64,000 nt of DNA from Acidobacteriota bacterium (GTDB lineage Bacteria; Acidobacteriota; Blastocatellia; RBC074). Shown here piece after piece: positions 51,201-62,031 of the stretch (position 1 is the first letter of the stretch; every line of letters starts with the position of its first letter). The notes below the pieces were generated by a model that did not search any database, had not been told where the DNA came from, and saw only the letters and a list, made by a program, of their open reading frames with translations. Both the position numbers and the translations under genes were made by a program. The DNA lies in contig JACPYM010000033.1 of NCBI GenBank assembly GCA_016196035.1, positions 1-64,000 of the forward strand. The letters are read 5' to 3'.

Positions 51201-54200
51201 GTTTCACCGTGACGCAAGCGGGTTTGCCCGATATTGATTCACCGACTTTGCGTATCACCTTGCCGGCAACGCCAACGGTGAATACGACACTGGGCGCGCT
51301 CAACATTGCGGGCACTGCGGCGGACAATGCGCGCGTCGTGGCAGTGAGTTGGCGCTCGAATCGCGGCGTGTCGGGCACCGCGACCGGTACGACGAATTGG
51401 GCGATTGCCAATGTGCCTGTGTTTAGCGGGCGCAATGAAATCACCGTGACGGCAGCGGATGACGCAGGCAATGTCAGCAGCGCCGGTTTGCTGGTCGTCA
51501 ACGGCATGCCCGCGAGCGTGCTCACCACCGTCGTGGGCACTGGCGCGACCGCTTACAACGGCGAAAACATTCCGGCGGTGGCCGCCAATATCACCAATCC
51601 GTCGGGCACGCTGTTTTTTGATGGCGGCGGGAATTTTTACTTCGGCGATTTCAACCTGGCGCGCGTGCGCAAGGTTTCGGCCAGCGGCTTGATCTCGACG
51701 CTGGCGGGCACGGGCGTCGCCGGGTTTGCGGGCGATGGCGGCAAAGCCACAGATGCGCAAGTCGCCCAGCCACGTGGGGCCATCGCGGATCGCAACGGCA
51801 ATGTTTATGTGTTGGATTCGGGCAATCAACGCATACGCTTCGTGACCGCCGCGACCGGCGTTATCACGACCGTCGCGGGAAATGGCGCCACGGGCTTCAG
51901 CGGCGATAACGGCCCGGCCACGCAGGCGAGTTTTAACTTCGGCGGCTTGGGCGCAGTGGCGCTGGATGCGAATGGCAATCTGCTCATCGCCGACAGCAGC
52001 AACAACCGCATTCGCCGCCTGGCCGTTGACACCGGCATTGTCACCACAATCGTCGGCACCGGCACGGCGGGTTTCAGCGGCGACAACGGCCCCGCGACGG
52101 CGGCCTTGTTGCGCAGTCCGCAAAGTCTGTACTTCGACAAGGATGGCAATCTGTTTTTCGCCGACAACGGCAACTTCCGCATTCGCAAAGTCGCCACCGA
52201 CGGCACGATCACGACGGTGGTGGGCACCGGCGTCAGCGGCATCGCGGGCGATGGCGGCCCGGCGCTCACTGCCACCATCGGTTCGGTGTTTGGCATTGCG
52301 CTGGACGCCGGCAACAACCTTTATCTTTCGGACACGACCAACAATCGCGTGCGGCGCGTCAACGCGGCGGATGGCGTCATCAATCTCGTCGCGGGTGGCG
52401 GCGCAACCGGCTTCACCCCGGACGGCGCGGCGGCCATTGGCGCGAGCCTCTCGCTGGCGCGGCATCTGGGCGTAGACCCGCAAGGCTTCCTGTACATTGC
52501 CGAAGCCAACAATTTCCGCATTCGCAAACTCATCAACGGTGTGCCCAACGACACCACGCCGCCCACGCTTGCCATTACGAATCCAGTGACGGGGCCGACT
52601 TACACCGCGCCGAACGCCGCGCTCAGCTTGAGCGGTACGGCCAGCGACAACGGCTCTGTCGTAGCGGTGCGTTGGAGCAATGATCGGGGCGGCAGCGGCG
52701 CGGCGGCGGGCACTACGAACTGGCTGATCACAGGCATCGGCTTGCAACCGGGCCTCAACAACCTGACCGTGACCGCCTGGGATGTCAGCGGCAACACGGC
52801 CAGTGCGCAACTGGCGGTTACTTATACGCCCGCGCAAGTCGTCGTGACGGTGGCGGGCACCGGTGTCATCAACAACACAGGCGATGATGGGCCGGGCACG
52901 GCGGCGACGCTCTTCCAACCGCGCGGCGTGGCCGTGGATAGCAAAGGCAACGTCCTCGTGGCCGATACGCAAAACCGCCGCGTGCGCCGCATTGCGCCCA
53001 ATGGCGTCATCACCGCATTCGCTGGCACAGGGCTGATCGGTTCGAGCGGCGATGGCGGCCCCGCGACCGAAGCCACGCTCAACTTCCCCAACGTCGTGAT
53101 TGTGGACAAGGCTGACAACGCTTACATCTGCGACCAACTGACGCACCGCATTCGCAAGGTCGCGCCCGACGGCAAGATCAGCACCATCGCGGGCACGGGC
53201 GAAGGCTTCGGCGGCTTCGGCGGTGATGGCGGGCTAGCGACGCAAGCGGTAATGAATAACCCGGTCGGGCTGGCGTTGGACAACGCTGGCAATCTGTTTG
53301 TGGCGGATCGCTCGAACTATCGCATTCGCCGGATTGACGCGCGCACCGGCGTCATCACGACCGTCGCGGGCAACGGGCAACTCGGCGGCGCGGGCGATGG
53401 CGGCCCGGCTACACAAGCCGAATTGAATCTACCCTCCGGCGTGGCCGTGGATGCGGCGGGGAATGTTTACATCTCCGACACCAACAACCAACGCATTCGC
53501 CGCGTCAGCGCCGCCGATGGCCGCATCAGCACCATCGCGGGCACGGGCACGGCGGGTTACAACGGCGATGGCGGCCCCGCCACCAGCGCGTTGCTCAACC
53601 TGACCTATCCGGGCACGCTCAGTATTGATGCGGCAGGCGATTTGTATGTGGTGGATCGCGCCAATCATGCCATCCGCAAAATCACGCTCAACAACGGATT
53701 GATTTCAACCGTGGCGGGCATTGGTGTCGGAGGCTTCAACGGCGACGGCACCGCGCCGACAGGCACAGCGCTCTCATTCCCCTCCAGCGTAGCCTTTGAC
53801 GCGGCGGGCAATCTGGTCATCGCCGACAGCGGCAACAACCGCATCCGGCGCGTGCGTCCGGCTGCGGCAGTGCGCGCGCTGGCAAATGTTTCCGCCGCCA
53901 GTTTCACGCCCGCCAATGGCCTGGCCGCCGAAGAGATTGCCGCCGCCTTCGGCGTGAATCTGGCGAGTGCGACGGTGGCGGCTTCAGTATTGCCGTTGCC
54001 GTTCACGCTAGCGGGAACGACGGTGCGCGTGCGTGACAGTCTGAGCGTCGAACGCCTCGCGCCGCTGTTCTTCGTCTCCGCCGATCAGCTCAACTATCTG
54101 GTGCCGAGCGGCACGGCCAACGGCCCTGCCACCGTCACCGTCACCAACGGCGCAGCCGAAGTCGCGACCGGCACGATCAACATTGCGAATGCCGCGCCCG

Positions 54201-54598
54201 GTCTCTTCAGCGCCAACGCCACGGGGACGGGCTTGGCCGCCGCCGTCGTCTTCCGGCGCACGGCAGCCGGGGTGGATAACTTTGAAGCAGCGGTGCGCTT
54301 CGACGCGGCCACCAATCGTTTTGTGGCTGTGCCGATTGAGCTGGGGCCGGAAGGCGATCAGGTCTTCCTGATTCCCTTTGGCACCGGCCTGCGCGGCTTG
54401 ACCGGCTTGGCGAACGTGCAAGCGACCATCGGCGGCGTCACCGCGCCCGCGCTGTTTGTCGGCAGCGTGCCCGGCCTGGTTGGCGCCGATCAAGCCAACC
54501 TGCGGATTGACCGCAGCCTGCTCGGACGCGGCGAAGTGGACGTCGTGCTGACCGTGGATGGCAAGACCGCCAACACGGTGCGTGTGGCGATCAAATAA
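48269..54598 (+). CDS. Giant secreted multi-propeller protein with Solibacter-type C-terminus
   Basis: 2109 residues. A signal peptide ([20 protein letters not shown]) and a lysine/alanine-rich stretch are followed by a BNR/sialidase-like propeller (about 170-900; [30 protein letters not shown]), a BACON-like domain (about 900-985; [20 protein letters not shown]), an Ig-like strand domain (about 990-1080), an NHL-type propeller (about 1085-1425; [20 protein letters not shown]), a second Ig-like domain, a second NHL propeller (about 1525-1865) and the acidobacterial C-terminal domain ([20 protein letters not shown]). The sialidase-like part has Asp-box motifs, but I cannot identify the catalytic residues of a glycosidase, so binding is the safer call. 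It is probably an extracellular or cell-surface adhesin. The BNR and NHL repeats differ between units, unlike the WD40 gene at the left edge. A strong hairpin follows the stop. Confidence 0.9.
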   Translation: MKAIPSRSLWVLLCVVTAALCFATLHHVAAAGQRKSAKAKPKAKLARATKPKLPAGKAAAAANNAASEQSARADANAPLAEILPADGADTRALAGSETDTEKEREGKRADEPDKALQYFLQKRLPEGETELPVERYFSALEEMKQMPLYSTAEHRLVAARANERKLAPEQQQLGAWTALGPGNIGGRTRVILVNPQEPNIMYAAGVAGGVWKSTNAGQAWTPLTDMLANIAVNSMAFDPKNPNVIYAGTGEGYFGFGHIRGAGMFKTVNAGQSWTRLTNTANNANFYYVNDLVVSAVDSNRVYAATNTGVWRSLDGGETWTRVLATTITGGCLDLAARTDQPGDTVFAACGTLDQATVYRKTDAEAAGSWEVVLNETGMGRTVLALAPSNQNVVYAVTSALTGAYTDALYAFFRSETGGAPGSFVARVRNTDANRVNTSILSSQPPFGTALECKTSTANSFGGQTWWNLALAVDPLDERRVWVAGSDWARSDDGGANWGYAAFAYEVVAGSLVYGKPNQLHPDQHTLVFHPQYNGTTNQQIFVGNDGGIWRSDNARAAVSTGPLALCQPEANQVRWTSLNNGYAVTEFYHGVVLPDGKSYFGGTQDNGTVLGTDGTGPNQWKQIILADGGYAGVDPNNPNVFYASTQNAGFRKSTDGGASFSSATIGLSLTAGQFITPLAVDPSNALRLYVGGDILNRSDNGMATWTNAGSLRSLTLLTDTMTAGAVAPTDSNQALFGMNSGYILRTTRALALGPLTPLSSAIETAARPRTGFVSWLSFDPNDRNIAYATYATFGGTHVWRSTNGGQTWTGLDGTGTAAIPDIPVHCLVVDTSNSARLYVGTDLGVFVSNDGGANWAVENTGFANAVTEALALNTVGGITSLYAFTHGRGAFKVTANMSGCNFALAQSGSTVAQAGSDLTVNVNVTPGGCTWKAESNVPWITLQPGAGGTTNGTVGMKVTANNSLATRSGTVAIAGRSFTVTQAGLPDIDSPTLRITLPATPTVNTTLGALNIAGTAADNARVVAVSWRSNRGVSGTATGTTNWAIANVPVFSGRNEITVTAADDAGNVSSAGLLVVNGMPASVLTTVVGTGATAYNGENIPAVAANITNPSGTLFFDGGGNFYFGDFNLARVRKVSASGLISTLAGTGVAGFAGDGGKATDAQVAQPRGAIADRNGNVYVLDSGNQRIRFVTAATGVITTVAGNGATGFSGDNGPATQASFNFGGLGAVALDANGNLLIADSSNNRIRRLAVDTGIVTTIVGTGTAGFSGDNGPATAALLRSPQSLYFDKDGNLFFADNGNFRIRKVATDGTITTVVGTGVSGIAGDGGPALTATIGSVFGIALDAGNNLYLSDTTNNRVRRVNAADGVINLVAGGGATGFTPDGAAAIGASLSLARHLGVDPQGFLYIAEANNFRIRKLINGVPNDTTPPTLAITNPVTGPTYTAPNAALSLSGTASDNGSVVAVRWSNDRGGSGAAAGTTNWLITGIGLQPGLNNLTVTAWDVSGNTASAQLAVTYTPAQVVVTVAGTGVINNTGDDGPGTAATLFQPRGVAVDSKGNVLVADTQNRRVRRIAPNGVITAFAGTGLIGSSGDGGPATEATLNFPNVVIVDKADNAYICDQLTHRIRKVAPDGKISTIAGTGEGFGGFGGDGGLATQAVMNNPVGLALDNAGNLFVADRSNYRIRRIDARTGVITTVAGNGQLGGAGDGGPATQAELNLPSGVAVDAAGNVYISDTNNQRIRRVSAADGRISTIAGTGTAGYNGDGGPATSALLNLTYPGTLSIDAAGDLYVVDRANHAIRKITLNNGLISTVAGIGVGGFNGDGTAPTGTALSFPSSVAFDAAGNLVIADSGNNRIRRVRPAAAVRALANVSAASFTPANGLAAEEIAAAFGVNLASATVAASVLPLPFTLAGTTVRVRDSLSVERLAPLFFVSADQLNYLVPSGTANGPATVTVTNGAAEVATGTINIANAAPGLFSANATGTGLAAAVVFRRTAAGVDNFEAAVRFDAATNRFVAVPIELGPEGDQVFLIPFGTGLRGLTGLANVQATIGGVTAPALFVGSVPGLVGADQANLRIDRSLLGRGEVDVVLTVDGKTANTVRVAIK

Positions 54599-54615
54599 GC
54601 AGTGATTTGGTAAAA

Positions 54616-54692
54616 GAACAACTGGGCCAACTGACACCTGAATCCTCTGGAGAACAAAATCATAATTCAGGTGTCAGTTGGCCCAGTTGTTT
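54616..54692. terminator. Strong hairpin after the giant gene
   Basis: Arms 54619-54643 and 54665-54689 are perfectly complementary (25 bp, extendable by two A:T pairs and a G:T), with a 21-nt loop and TTT after the right arm. It lies 20 bp beyond the stop, a good place for a terminator, though the stem is longer than usual. The end sequence AACTGGGCCAACTG occurs again at about 55935. Confidence 0.7.
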
Positions 54693-54772
54693 GAAGCGGG
54701 TATGTATTCAGCGCGCCGCAGAACCGGCTCCAGCGGAGCCAAATGTTTATAGCACCCGTGTGGCGATTGATT

Positions 54773-54825
54773 GCAAGCTCCGTTAGGAGCGGCATCTGCC
54801 AGATGCCGCTCCTAACGGAGCTTGC
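54773..54825. repeat. Near-perfect 53-bp palindrome
   Basis: Arms 54773-54798 and 54800-54825 (26 bp) are perfectly complementary around one base; core GCTCCGTTAGGAGCGGCATC. Outside it, TTTATAG (left) and CTATAAA (right) with flanking GGCTCCAGC- and GCTGGCGCT-like parts can extend the pairing. No gene lies in 54599-54909. Confidence 0.95.
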
Positions 54826-54909
54826 GCATTACGAACTATCAAATCTATAAACATACCGCGCCGCTGGCGCTAAAGCCGTGCGGACACTGGTCGCGCATTG
54901 CCTTTTCAC

Positions 54910-55875
54910 TCAAGCCGCCGATTTCAAAAAATCCAACAGCGCCGCCGTCACTTCGGCAGGCCGTTCCATTGGCACCCAATGCCCGGCACCTTCCAGCAAG
55001 ACTTTGCCGCGCAAATCCACCAGCCATTTGTCCATCGCCGCCAGCGCGCGGCCTCCGTGGAATTGCAACACCGGATCGAGCGTCCCCGCGATGAAAAATG
55101 CCGGTTGTTGAATCCGTCCGGTTTCAACGGCATCGAGTTGCGGCGTCAGCGCGACGTTGCGGTCAATGTTGCGGTACCAATTCAACGGCCCGCGAAAACC
55201 GCTCTGTTCGTATTGGGCGACGTAATAATCCAAATCCGCCTCGGTCAACCAGCTTGGCAATTCAGCCGGATCGGTCATGCCATCCAGAAACTTTGCCGTG
55301 GCGGGTTTGCGCCCGCCGCGTTGGCCGGGCGGATTGTCGCCGGAGACCGTGAAATAGATCGTGCGCAAACTCTTGCGCACATCAGCTTCGAGTTCGGCTT
55401 CGGCCACGCCGGGCTGCTGGAAATAAACCATGTACCAGAAATTGTCGCCGTAAAATTCCTGCCGGGTCAGCGTGCCCGCGCGCCAACGCGAATACGGCAC
55501 GCTCAAGCCCGCCACCGCCCGCACACGCTGTGGCTGCAACAGCGCCGTATGCCACGCCACCGGCGCGCCCCAATCATGTCCGACGACATAAAACTGCTCG
55601 TGCCCCAGCGCCGTCGCCAAACCCGCGACATCGTTGGTCAATTCGATGATGTTGTAGGCTTCGATGGCTTCCGGTTTGTCACTGCCGCCGTAACCGCGTT
55701 GGTCGGGCACGGCGACTTGAAAGCCAGCAGCGGCCAGCGGCGCGATTTGATGCCGCCACAGATACCAACATTGCGGCCAACCGTGCAGCAGGATGACGAG
55801 GGGGCCGCTGCCTGTAACGACGGTGCGGAGGCGGATGCCGTTGGTCTCGATCATTTGAAAGTTGGGTTCTTGCAT
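54910..55875 (-). CDS. Alpha/beta hydrolase, epoxide-hydrolase-like
   Basis: 321 residues; GAGGAG is four bases before the ATG. Oxyanion motif HGWPQCWYLWR (about residue 31), nucleophile Asp101 in VVGHDWGAPVAWH, acid near residue 267 (GTLDPVL) and His299 (GAGHWVPMERP) form a complete catalytic triad of the epoxide hydrolase/haloalkane dehalogenase group. VPDQRGYGGSDKP and the proline-rich lid point to epoxide hydrolase rather than dehalogenase. The enzyme would open epoxides with water through a covalent ester in the cytoplasm; the natural substrate is unknown. No signal peptide. It is divergent from ADOP 10 and stands alone. Confidence 0.88.
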   Translation of the reverse strand: MQEPNFQMIETNGIRLRTVVTGSGPLVILLHGWPQCWYLWRHQIAPLAAAGFQVAVPDQRGYGGSDKPEAIEAYNIIELTNDVAGLATALGHEQFYVVGHDWGAPVAWHTALLQPQRVRAVAGLSVPYSRWRAGTLTRQEFYGDNFWYMVYFQQPGVAEAELEADVRKSLRTIYFTVSGDNPPGQRGGRKPATAKFLDGMTDPAELPSWLTEADLDYYVAQYEQSGFRGPLNWYRNIDRNVALTPQLDAVETGRIQQPAFFIAGTLDPVLQFHGGRALAAMDKWLVDLRGKVLLEGAGHWVPMERPAEVTAALLDFLKSAA

Positions 55876-56248
55876 GCTGCTCCTCGTGTTTGAAAGTCCT
55901 GGTTATACGTCTGAGAAATACGGTGAGCCGGTAAAACTGGGCCAACTGTTGTTGGAACGGCGCAGAGTATAAGCTGGCAAGGAAGCTCGCTCAATCACTT
56001 TGCCGCCGCGCTTCGTTTGTGGGAATGAGCCATCCCACAAACGGACAGGCACAAGCCTCCCTTGCCGCCGCCTTCACCACATAAATTCCGCCATGCAAAC
56101 AACTAAGCTGGTCGCCACGGCTGGCACGCCGTTTGGATAGTTGTGCCAGACCGCCCTGCGAAAAGTAACAAGCGAAACCAGCAACTCGGCAGCGCCTGGC
56201 GTCGGACACGTTCCGGCACGGGGCTGTCCACACGAATGGAGCAGCACG
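55876..56248. promoter_or_regulatory. Divergent 373-bp region with a short hairpin
   Basis: It separates the hydrolase gene from ADOP 10. It contains a copy of AACTGGGCCAACTG (about 55935) and a hairpin CGTTTGTGGGA / TCCCACAAACG (56014-56024 / 56033-56043, 8-nt loop). No supported gene is visible; both promoters should be here. Confidence 0.6.
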
Positions 56249-58729
56249 ATGAATGTTTTCTGGCAAGACTTGCGTTATGGCCTGCGGATGTTGTGGAAGA
56301 AGCCCGTCTTTACCTTGATCGCCATCCTCACGTTGGCACTGGGCATCGGGGCGAATACGGCAATTTTCAGCGTGGTCAATTCGATTTTGCTGCGCCCGCT
56401 GCCTTACCCGGAGCCGGAACGGCTGGTGCTGATCAATCATGATTATCCGCTGATCAAGTTGAAAGCCTCGGTCTCGGCGTTTGGTTATCGCCACTACCGC
56501 GACAATGCCAAATCGTTCGAGCACATCGTGGCGTTGAGCAACAACAGCTACAACCTGACGGGCGGCGGTGAACCGGAGCGCCTCAATGCGGTCAACGTCA
56601 CCGCCAATTTCTTCCCACTGCTGGGCGCGGCGGCGGCGCAAGGGCGCGTCTTTTTACAGGATGAAGAACAGGACGGGCGCAATCGCGTCGCGGTGTTGAG
56701 CGAAGCCTTTTGGCGGCGGCGGTTTGGCGGGCGCGCTGACGTGCTGAATCAGCCGATTACGCTCAACGGCGAAAATTACACGGTCATCGGCATCATGCCG
56801 CCGTCGTTCGGCTTCGGCAAAGAGATCGGCTTCAGCACCGACCTCTGGCTGCCGCTGACGTTTCCACCCGCTATTTTGACCTCGGACAATCTGACCAATG
56901 AATTTTTGTTCGTGCTGGCGCGGCTGAAAAACGGCACGAGCTTCCAGCAGGCACAAGGCGAATTGGACGGCCTCGCCGATGGCTTGCGCGCGCAATACCT
57001 GCAAGGCGCGACGCGCCAGAATTGGGGGCTGACGATGCAGCCGTTCAATGAATTGATTGTCGGCGACATTCGCACGCCGCTCTGGATTTTGTTGGGCGCG
57101 GTCAGTCTGGTCTTGCTCATCGCTTGTGCCAACGTCGCCAATCTGCTGCTGGCGCGCGCGACCGAACGCCACAAAGAGATTGCCATCCGCCTTGCGCTGG
57201 GTGCCGGGCGTGGCCGCGTTGTGCGCCAGTTGCTGACCGAAAGCGTCATCCTCGCGGTCATCGGCGGATTGTTGGGCCTGGGCCTCGCCGCTTGGGGCGT
57301 AGACCTGTTGAGCAAGCTGGAACAGTTGCGCGTGCCGCGTATGCAAGAGATCGGCTTGGACGCGCGCGTGCTGCTTTTCACGCTGGGCGTCTCGTTGTTG
57401 ACGGGCGTGATCTTCGGTTTGGTGCCTGCCTTGCAAACGACGCGCGCTGATTTGCACGAGACGCTGAAAGAAGGTGGACGGCAGGGCGCGAGTCTGTCAC
57501 GCGGCTGGTTGCGCAGCGGCTTCGTCGTGATCGAAACGGCGCTGGCGTTGATGCTGCTGGTCGGCGCGGGCTTGTTGCTGCGCAGCTTCTGGCATTTGCA
57601 GCAGGTGAGTCCGGGCTTTGAACCGCAAAATCTGTTGACCATGAATCTGTCGCTGCCCGATTACCGTTACCCCGAACCGCAACAGCGCGCGACCTTTTAC
57701 CAACAGGCGCTCGAACAGATTCGCGCTTTGCCGGGCGTGCAATCCGCCGGGGCGACTTCGAATCTGCCGTTGAGCGGGAATAATTCCAGCGGCAGCTTCC
57801 GCATCGAGGGCCGCCAGGTCGCGCAAAACGAATCGCCGCCGCACGGCGACCGCTGGGCGGTGACGGCGGGCTATTTCGAAACGATGAAAATCCCGCTCAT
57901 TCGTGGGCGCTTCTTCGAGCAACGTGATTCAGCCGATGCGCCCGCTGTGGCAACGCCCAACGTCGTCGCGCCAGCCTCGGCAGCCCCCAGTGTGGCAATC
58001 ATTGATGAAGAGTTGGCGCACAAGTACTGGCCGAATGAAAACCCCGTCGGCAAGCGCATCACGTTTGAAGGGCCGCGCGACAATCCGAAATGGCGCGAAA
58101 TCGTCGGCATCGTCGGCCACGTCAAACACCGCAGCCTCGAAGGTGAATCGCGTGTGCAGTATTACCTGCCGCATCCGCAACGCGCCCAGGCCGGCATGAA
58201 TCTCGCCATTCGCACCGCCGGTAAACCGACCGATCTGACCGGCGCGGTGCGTGGCGTGATTGCCGGACTCGACCACGATCTGCCCGTCTTTCGCGTCAAC
58301 ACGATGGAACAATATGTTGCTGATTCGATGACCTTGCGCCGCTTCACCATGACGCTGCTCGGCATTTTCGCCGTGCTGGCCCTGGTGCTGGCGACGGTGG
58401 GCCTTTACGGCGTGTTGTCCTATTCGGTCACGCAACGTTCGCACGAAATCGGCATTCGCATGGCGCTGGGCGCGCGCGCCGGAGACGTGCTGCAATTAGT
58501 CGTGCGGCAAGGGATGGTGCTGGCCGGGTCGGGCATCGGCCTCGGCTTGCTGGGCGCGTTCGCACTGACGCGCGTGATGAAGACTCTGCTGTTTGGCGTG
58601 GGCGCGGCTGATCCGCTGACTTATCTGGTAATCGCTGGAGTGTTGGCGGGGGTAGCGTTGTTGGCGTGTTGGCTGCCCGCGCGGCGCGCGACCAAGGTAG
58701 ACCCGATGATTGCATTGCGCTACGAATAA
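56249..58729 (+). CDS. ADOP family permease 10
   Basis: ATG 56249 (MNVFWQDLRYGLRMLWKKPV) has GGAG seven bases upstream and gives 826 residues; the frame is open to 56141 but that part looks non-coding. Helix one [20 protein letters not shown]; FtsX 1 [20 protein letters not shown]; second-module helix [20 protein letters not shown]; last Fts[20 protein letters not shown]; end [10 protein letters not shown] proline/alanine-rich insert in the second periplasmic domain (ADAPAVATPNVVAPASAAPS) is absent from its relatives and probably forms a flexible loop. The gene lies outside the minus-strand block, and its last ten bases overlap the end of the converging Uma2 gene. Confidence 0.92.
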   Translation: MNVFWQDLRYGLRMLWKKPVFTLIAILTLALGIGANTAIFSVVNSILLRPLPYPEPERLVLINHDYPLIKLKASVSAFGYRHYRDNAKSFEHIVALSNNSYNLTGGGEPERLNAVNVTANFFPLLGAAAAQGRVFLQDEEQDGRNRVAVLSEAFWRRRFGGRADVLNQPITLNGENYTVIGIMPPSFGFGKEIGFSTDLWLPLTFPPAILTSDNLTNEFLFVLARLKNGTSFQQAQGELDGLADGLRAQYLQGATRQNWGLTMQPFNELIVGDIRTPLWILLGAVSLVLLIACANVANLLLARATERHKEIAIRLALGAGRGRVVRQLLTESVILAVIGGLLGLGLAAWGVDLLSKLEQLRVPRMQEIGLDARVLLFTLGVSLLTGVIFGLVPALQTTRADLHETLKEGGRQGASLSRGWLRSGFVVIETALALMLLVGAGLLLRSFWHLQQVSPGFEPQNLLTMNLSLPDYRYPEPQQRATFYQQALEQIRALPGVQSAGATSNLPLSGNNSSGSFRIEGRQVAQNESPPHGDRWAVTAGYFETMKIPLIRGRFFEQRDSADAPAVATPNVVAPASAAPSVAIIDEELAHKYWPNENPVGKRITFEGPRDNPKWREIVGIVGHVKHRSLEGESRVQYYLPHPQRAQAGMNLAIRTAGKPTDLTGAVRGVIAGLDHDLPVFRVNTMEQYVADSMTLRRFTMTLLGIFAVLALVLATVGLYGVLSYSVTQRSHEIGIRMALGARAGDVLQLVVRQGMVLAGSGIGLGLLGAFALTRVMKTLLFGVGAADPLTYLVIAGVLAGVALLACWLPARRATKVDPMIALRYE

Positions 58730-59490
58730 GTAAACTTCCGGCTTCCGGCCTGGACAGATGGTTCAACGGTCTGAGGTCTGAGGTCTAAGGTCTGAGCCAG
58801 CCACGCATCAAAGGCGAGCAGCACCTGGAATTCGTCTTCGGACTGCAACCGGTTCAGATATTCCGTCAGCAGTTTGTTGGTCAACAGCGGCAGCGCCAGG
58901 CTGGTTTCGCGTTTGACGTAGCGTTTGCGCTGCAAGTGATAAATCGTCAGCGCCCGGCCATCGTAGCGCCAGATTTCAGGCACACCCAATTCGACATAGA
59001 TCGGAAATTTATCGAGCGAATCGTGGTGGATGTCTATTTCGACGGCGAGGTCAGGCGGCGGGTCAACGGCGAAATCGAGTTGAATGCGCGGGCCGAGCCG
59101 GTCGGCGCTTTGCACATAAAAGCAAGCATCCGGTTCTTTGCCGACGCGCTCGGGGCGTTTGCGCATGGTGGCTGAACCGAAGCCGAGTATCTTGAGGCGC
59201 AGCCGCAGACTGATGGCGGTTACCAGTCTTTCGGTAAAGCGCACGTATTTTTCGTGTTGGGCAGAGAGTGTCATGGCGCAGAGCGTTCCTTTGTCAAAAC
59301 TGAGGCGCAGCCCCGCCGGTTCGCCGACTTGCGTCAGCAGTTCCTCGTACTCTTCCCAACTCACGTTGTGAAAGGTGACAGTCGTATCTTCGGGCAGCCG
59401 AGCGACGATGTCGTAATAGCTGGCCGGTGCTTTGAGTGGCACAGTGGCGGCGGTAGTTGGCGCAGTGGCGGCGGCAGTTGGCATAGTCAT
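58720..59490 (-). CDS. Uma2 family (DUF820) nuclease-like protein
   Basis: 256 residues. The Uma2 core is recognisable: TFHNVSWEEYEELLTQVGEP near residue 40, KGTLCAMTLSAQHEK, GKEPDACFYVQ, PPPDLAVEIDIHHDSLDK and YVELGVPEIWRYDG. PD-(D/E)xK-like nuclease residues are placed at the P-D of EPDACF, the E of VEID and a following region. The family is expanded in cyanobacteria and some Acidobacteriota, with no known function. The N-terminus contains a tandem duplication (two 21-bp units encoding APTTAATV-like residues), and the C-terminus contains four heptamers that supply the AQTLDLRPQT residues. The 3' end overlaps ADOP 10 by ten bases. Confidence 0.85.
   Translation of the reverse strand: MTMPTAAATAPTTAATVPLKAPASYYDIVARLPEDTTVTFHNVSWEEYEELLTQVGEPAGLRLSFDKGTLCAMTLSAQHEKYVRFTERLVTAISLRLRLKILGFGSATMRKRPERVGKEPDACFYVQSADRLGPRIQLDFAVDPPPDLAVEIDIHHDSLDKFPIYVELGVPEIWRYDGRALTIYHLQRKRYVKRETSLALPLLTNKLLTEYLNRLQSEDEFQVLLAFDAWLAQTLDLRPQTVEPSVQAGSRKFTYS
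58768..58795. repeat. Heptamer repeat in the Uma2 C-terminus
   Basis: GGTCTGA, GGTCTGA, GGTCTAA, GGTCTGA in direct order. On the coding strand these give the residues T-L-D-L-R-P-Q-T near the end of the protein. Confidence 0.95.
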
Positions 59491-59589
59491 AAGCGTAAAC
59501 TTGAGCTTGAAATTTAAGGCGGCGGGATTTTAGACCTGCCTGCCGCTTGATTCAACTATTGGTTCAACGGATTCAACGGAGAAGACGCA

Positions 59590-61965
59590 ATGGAAACATT
59601 CTGGCAAGACCTGCGCTTTGGTTGGCGGCGCTTGAGCAAAGCGCCCGGCTTCACCTTGATCGCCGTGCTCACACTCGCGCTGGGCATCGGGGCGAACACC
59701 GCGATTTTCAGCGTCGTTTATGGCGTGCTGTTGCGCGCCTTGCCGTACCACGATGCCGAACGGGTTTTCGTCGCCAACATCTCGCCGCCCGACTTCCGCG
59801 ATTTGCAGGCGGCCAATCACAGTTTCGATAAACTGGCGCTGTGGGCGTCGAATCAATACAACACGACCATCGGCAACGAGACGACGCAGATGTTGGGCGC
59901 GATTGTCACACCGGAATTCTTCCCCTTGCTGGGTCAACCTAGCGTGGGGCGTGCCTGGACGGCTGCCGAAGAGCAACAGCCGTTGGCCGTCATCAGCTAT
60001 GACCTCTGGCAAAGCCGCTTTGGTGGACGCACAGAAGCGCTTGGCCAAATCATCAAACTTTACGGCGAACCGCACACTATCGTCGGTGTGATGCCGCCGG
60101 AGTTTCAATATCCGACCAGCAAATTCAAACTCTGGACGACCTTTGGGTATGCCATGACCAAAGCCGCGCGGCAGATGGAAAACCGCGACTTCCGCATCTT
60201 CCGCGTAGTCGCTCATCTGCAACCCGGCGTCTCGCCTGAACAGATGCGCGTTGAAACCGAAGCCCTGTCGCAACGCCTGGAACAGCAATATCCCGACACC
60301 AACAAAGGCTTCGTGCTGCGCTTCCGCCGGTTGCCGGACGTCTTGATTGGCGAGGTGCGCCAAGTGCTCTGGGTTTTGCTGGGCACCGTCGGATTGGTGT
60401 TGCTGATTGCGTGCGCCAATGTCGCCAACCTGACGCTGGCGCGCACGACAGCCCGCGCGCGTGAACTGGCGATTCGTGCGGCGTTGGGCGCAGGACGCAG
60501 TCGAGTGTTGCGGCAATTGTTGACCGAGAGCCTCCTGCTCGCCGTGTTGGGCGGCGCGCTGGGCGTCTTGCTGGCGCTGTGGGGTATCGAATTGCTCAAA
60601 CAACTCAACCCCGGCGAGCTGCCGCGCCTGACGACGATTGGCATCAATGCGCCGGTGTTGCTGTTCACGTTGGCCGTCTCGATGTTGACCGGCGTGGTCT
60701 TTGGTCTAGCGCCAGCCTGGCAAATCGGGCGGGCGAATGTGAATGAGACCTTGCGCGCGGGCGGGCGCGGTTTGGCGGGCGAAAGCAAAGGCGGACGTTT
60801 GCGCAACAGTTTGGTCGTGGTCGAAATCGCTCTGTCGCTGGTGGTGCTGGTGGGCGCGGGCTTGCTCTTGCGCAGCTTTGTGCAACTGACGCGCATGGAT
60901 GCCGGTTTCAAACCCGAGCAGTTGTTGACCGCGAATCTAGGCTTTGTGCAAATCAAAGACGATGCGCGCAAAATCCGTTTGCAGCGCGCGGCGCTCGAAC
61001 GGATCGCGCAAATCCCTGGTGTCAAAGTCGCGGCTGGCAGTACCGGCTTGCCGCCGATTACGCCGCAACGCGGAATTCGTTTTGCCGTCGAAGGGCTGCC
61101 CAACGACAACGCCGCCGAACGCGGGGCCTATTTCATCGCCGTCAGTCCAAACCTTTTCCAAGCGTTGGGCACGTCCTTTTACGCAGGCCGCGATTTCACC
61201 TGGCGCGATGACGCCCAGGCGGCCAGACCCATCATCATCAATCGCACGCTGGCTACGCGCCTCTTCCCGAATCAGAGCGCGTTGGGCCACCGCCTGCAAT
61301 TGATCAATCCCGACCAGCCCAAGGATTGGCGCGAGATCGTCGGCGTCGTGGGCGATGTGCATTACGACGGCTTGGCCGACACGGGCGAAGCCGCCTTGTA
61401 TGTGCCTTTCGCACAAGCCCCGATGATGTGGAATTACCTGATGATCCGCACGGCCACCGCGCCAGACGCTTTGCGCGAAAGCATTCGCCAAGCTGTGACG
61501 GCGCTCGATCCGCAACTGGAACTCGCCGATTTCAAACCGATGGAAGCGCTGGTGGCCGAATCGGTCACGCAGCCACGTTTTTACACACAACTGCTTGGCG
61601 CGTTTGCGCTGCTGGCGCTGGCCCTGGCGGCAGTCGGCATTTACGGCGTGATTTCCCACGGCGTCGCGCAACGCACCCACGAAATCGGCATTCGCATGGC
61701 GCTGGGCGCACAAACCCGCGCTGTGTTGCGACTGGTGTTGGGGCAGGGCATCAAGCTGGCTTTGTTGGGCGTCGCGCTGGGAACGCTGGCTTCGTTATGG
61801 CTGACGCGCTTGCTGGCCAATCAATTGTTCAAGGTCAGCGCGACCGATCCGCTGACCTTCGTTGGCGTCGCGCTGTTGCTGACGCTGGTGGCGTTGCTGG
61901 CGTGTTACGTCCCGGCACGGCGGGCGGCGCGCGTTGATCCATTGATCGCGTTGCGTTACGAATAG
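59590..61965 (+). CDS. ADOP family permease 11, shortest copy
   Basis: 791 residues, [20 protein letters not shown] at the start, with GGAGA seven bases before the ATG. Helix one [20 protein letters not shown] is followed by a first periplasmic domain about 20 residues shorter than in the other copies ([20 protein letters not shown]). FtsX 1 [20 protein letters not shown]; second-module helix [20 protein letters not shown]; last Fts[20 protein letters not shown], where G-V-A-Q replaces A-V-T-Q; end DPLIALRYE. It lies downstream of the divergent Uma2 gene and is followed by a 13-bp-arm hairpin within 25 bp. Function as predicted for the family; no ATPase neighbour. Confidence 0.92.
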   Translation: METFWQDLRFGWRRLSKAPGFTLIAVLTLALGIGANTAIFSVVYGVLLRALPYHDAERVFVANISPPDFRDLQAANHSFDKLALWASNQYNTTIGNETTQMLGAIVTPEFFPLLGQPSVGRAWTAAEEQQPLAVISYDLWQSRFGGRTEALGQIIKLYGEPHTIVGVMPPEFQYPTSKFKLWTTFGYAMTKAARQMENRDFRIFRVVAHLQPGVSPEQMRVETEALSQRLEQQYPDTNKGFVLRFRRLPDVLIGEVRQVLWVLLGTVGLVLLIACANVANLTLARTTARARELAIRAALGAGRSRVLRQLLTESLLLAVLGGALGVLLALWGIELLKQLNPGELPRLTTIGINAPVLLFTLAVSMLTGVVFGLAPAWQIGRANVNETLRAGGRGLAGESKGGRLRNSLVVVEIALSLVVLVGAGLLLRSFVQLTRMDAGFKPEQLLTANLGFVQIKDDARKIRLQRAALERIAQIPGVKVAAGSTGLPPITPQRGIRFAVEGLPNDNAAERGAYFIAVSPNLFQALGTSFYAGRDFTWRDDAQAARPIIINRTLATRLFPNQSALGHRLQLINPDQPKDWREIVGVVGDVHYDGLADTGEAALYVPFAQAPMMWNYLMIRTATAPDALRESIRQAVTALDPQLELADFKPMEALVAESVTQPRFYTQLLGAFALLALALAAVGIYGVISHGVAQRTHEIGIRMALGAQTRAVLRLVLGQGIKLALLGVALGTLASLWLTRLLANQLFKVSATDPLTFVGVALLLTLVALLACYVPARRAARVDPLIALRYE

Positions 61966-61986
61966 GCACGCAACGAAAGCAAGTCG

Positions 61987-62022
61987 GGGTTCGCCAGCAT
62001 CCCTGATTCTGCTGGCGAACCC
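61987..62022 (+). terminator. Hairpin after ADOP 11
   Basis: GGGTTCGCCAGCA / TGCTGGCGAACCC, perfect 13-bp arms with a 10-nt loop, starts 21 bp after the stop. No T-run follows, so its role as terminator is inferred from position. Confidence 0.55.
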
Positions 62023-62031
62023 AGAATGTCT

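Noticed and set aside
51239-53146. 635-aa open frame on the minus strand inside the giant propeller gene
   Set aside because: It mirrors the repeat codons of the forward gene, has no recognisable domain, and long antisense frames are expected in high-GC repeats.
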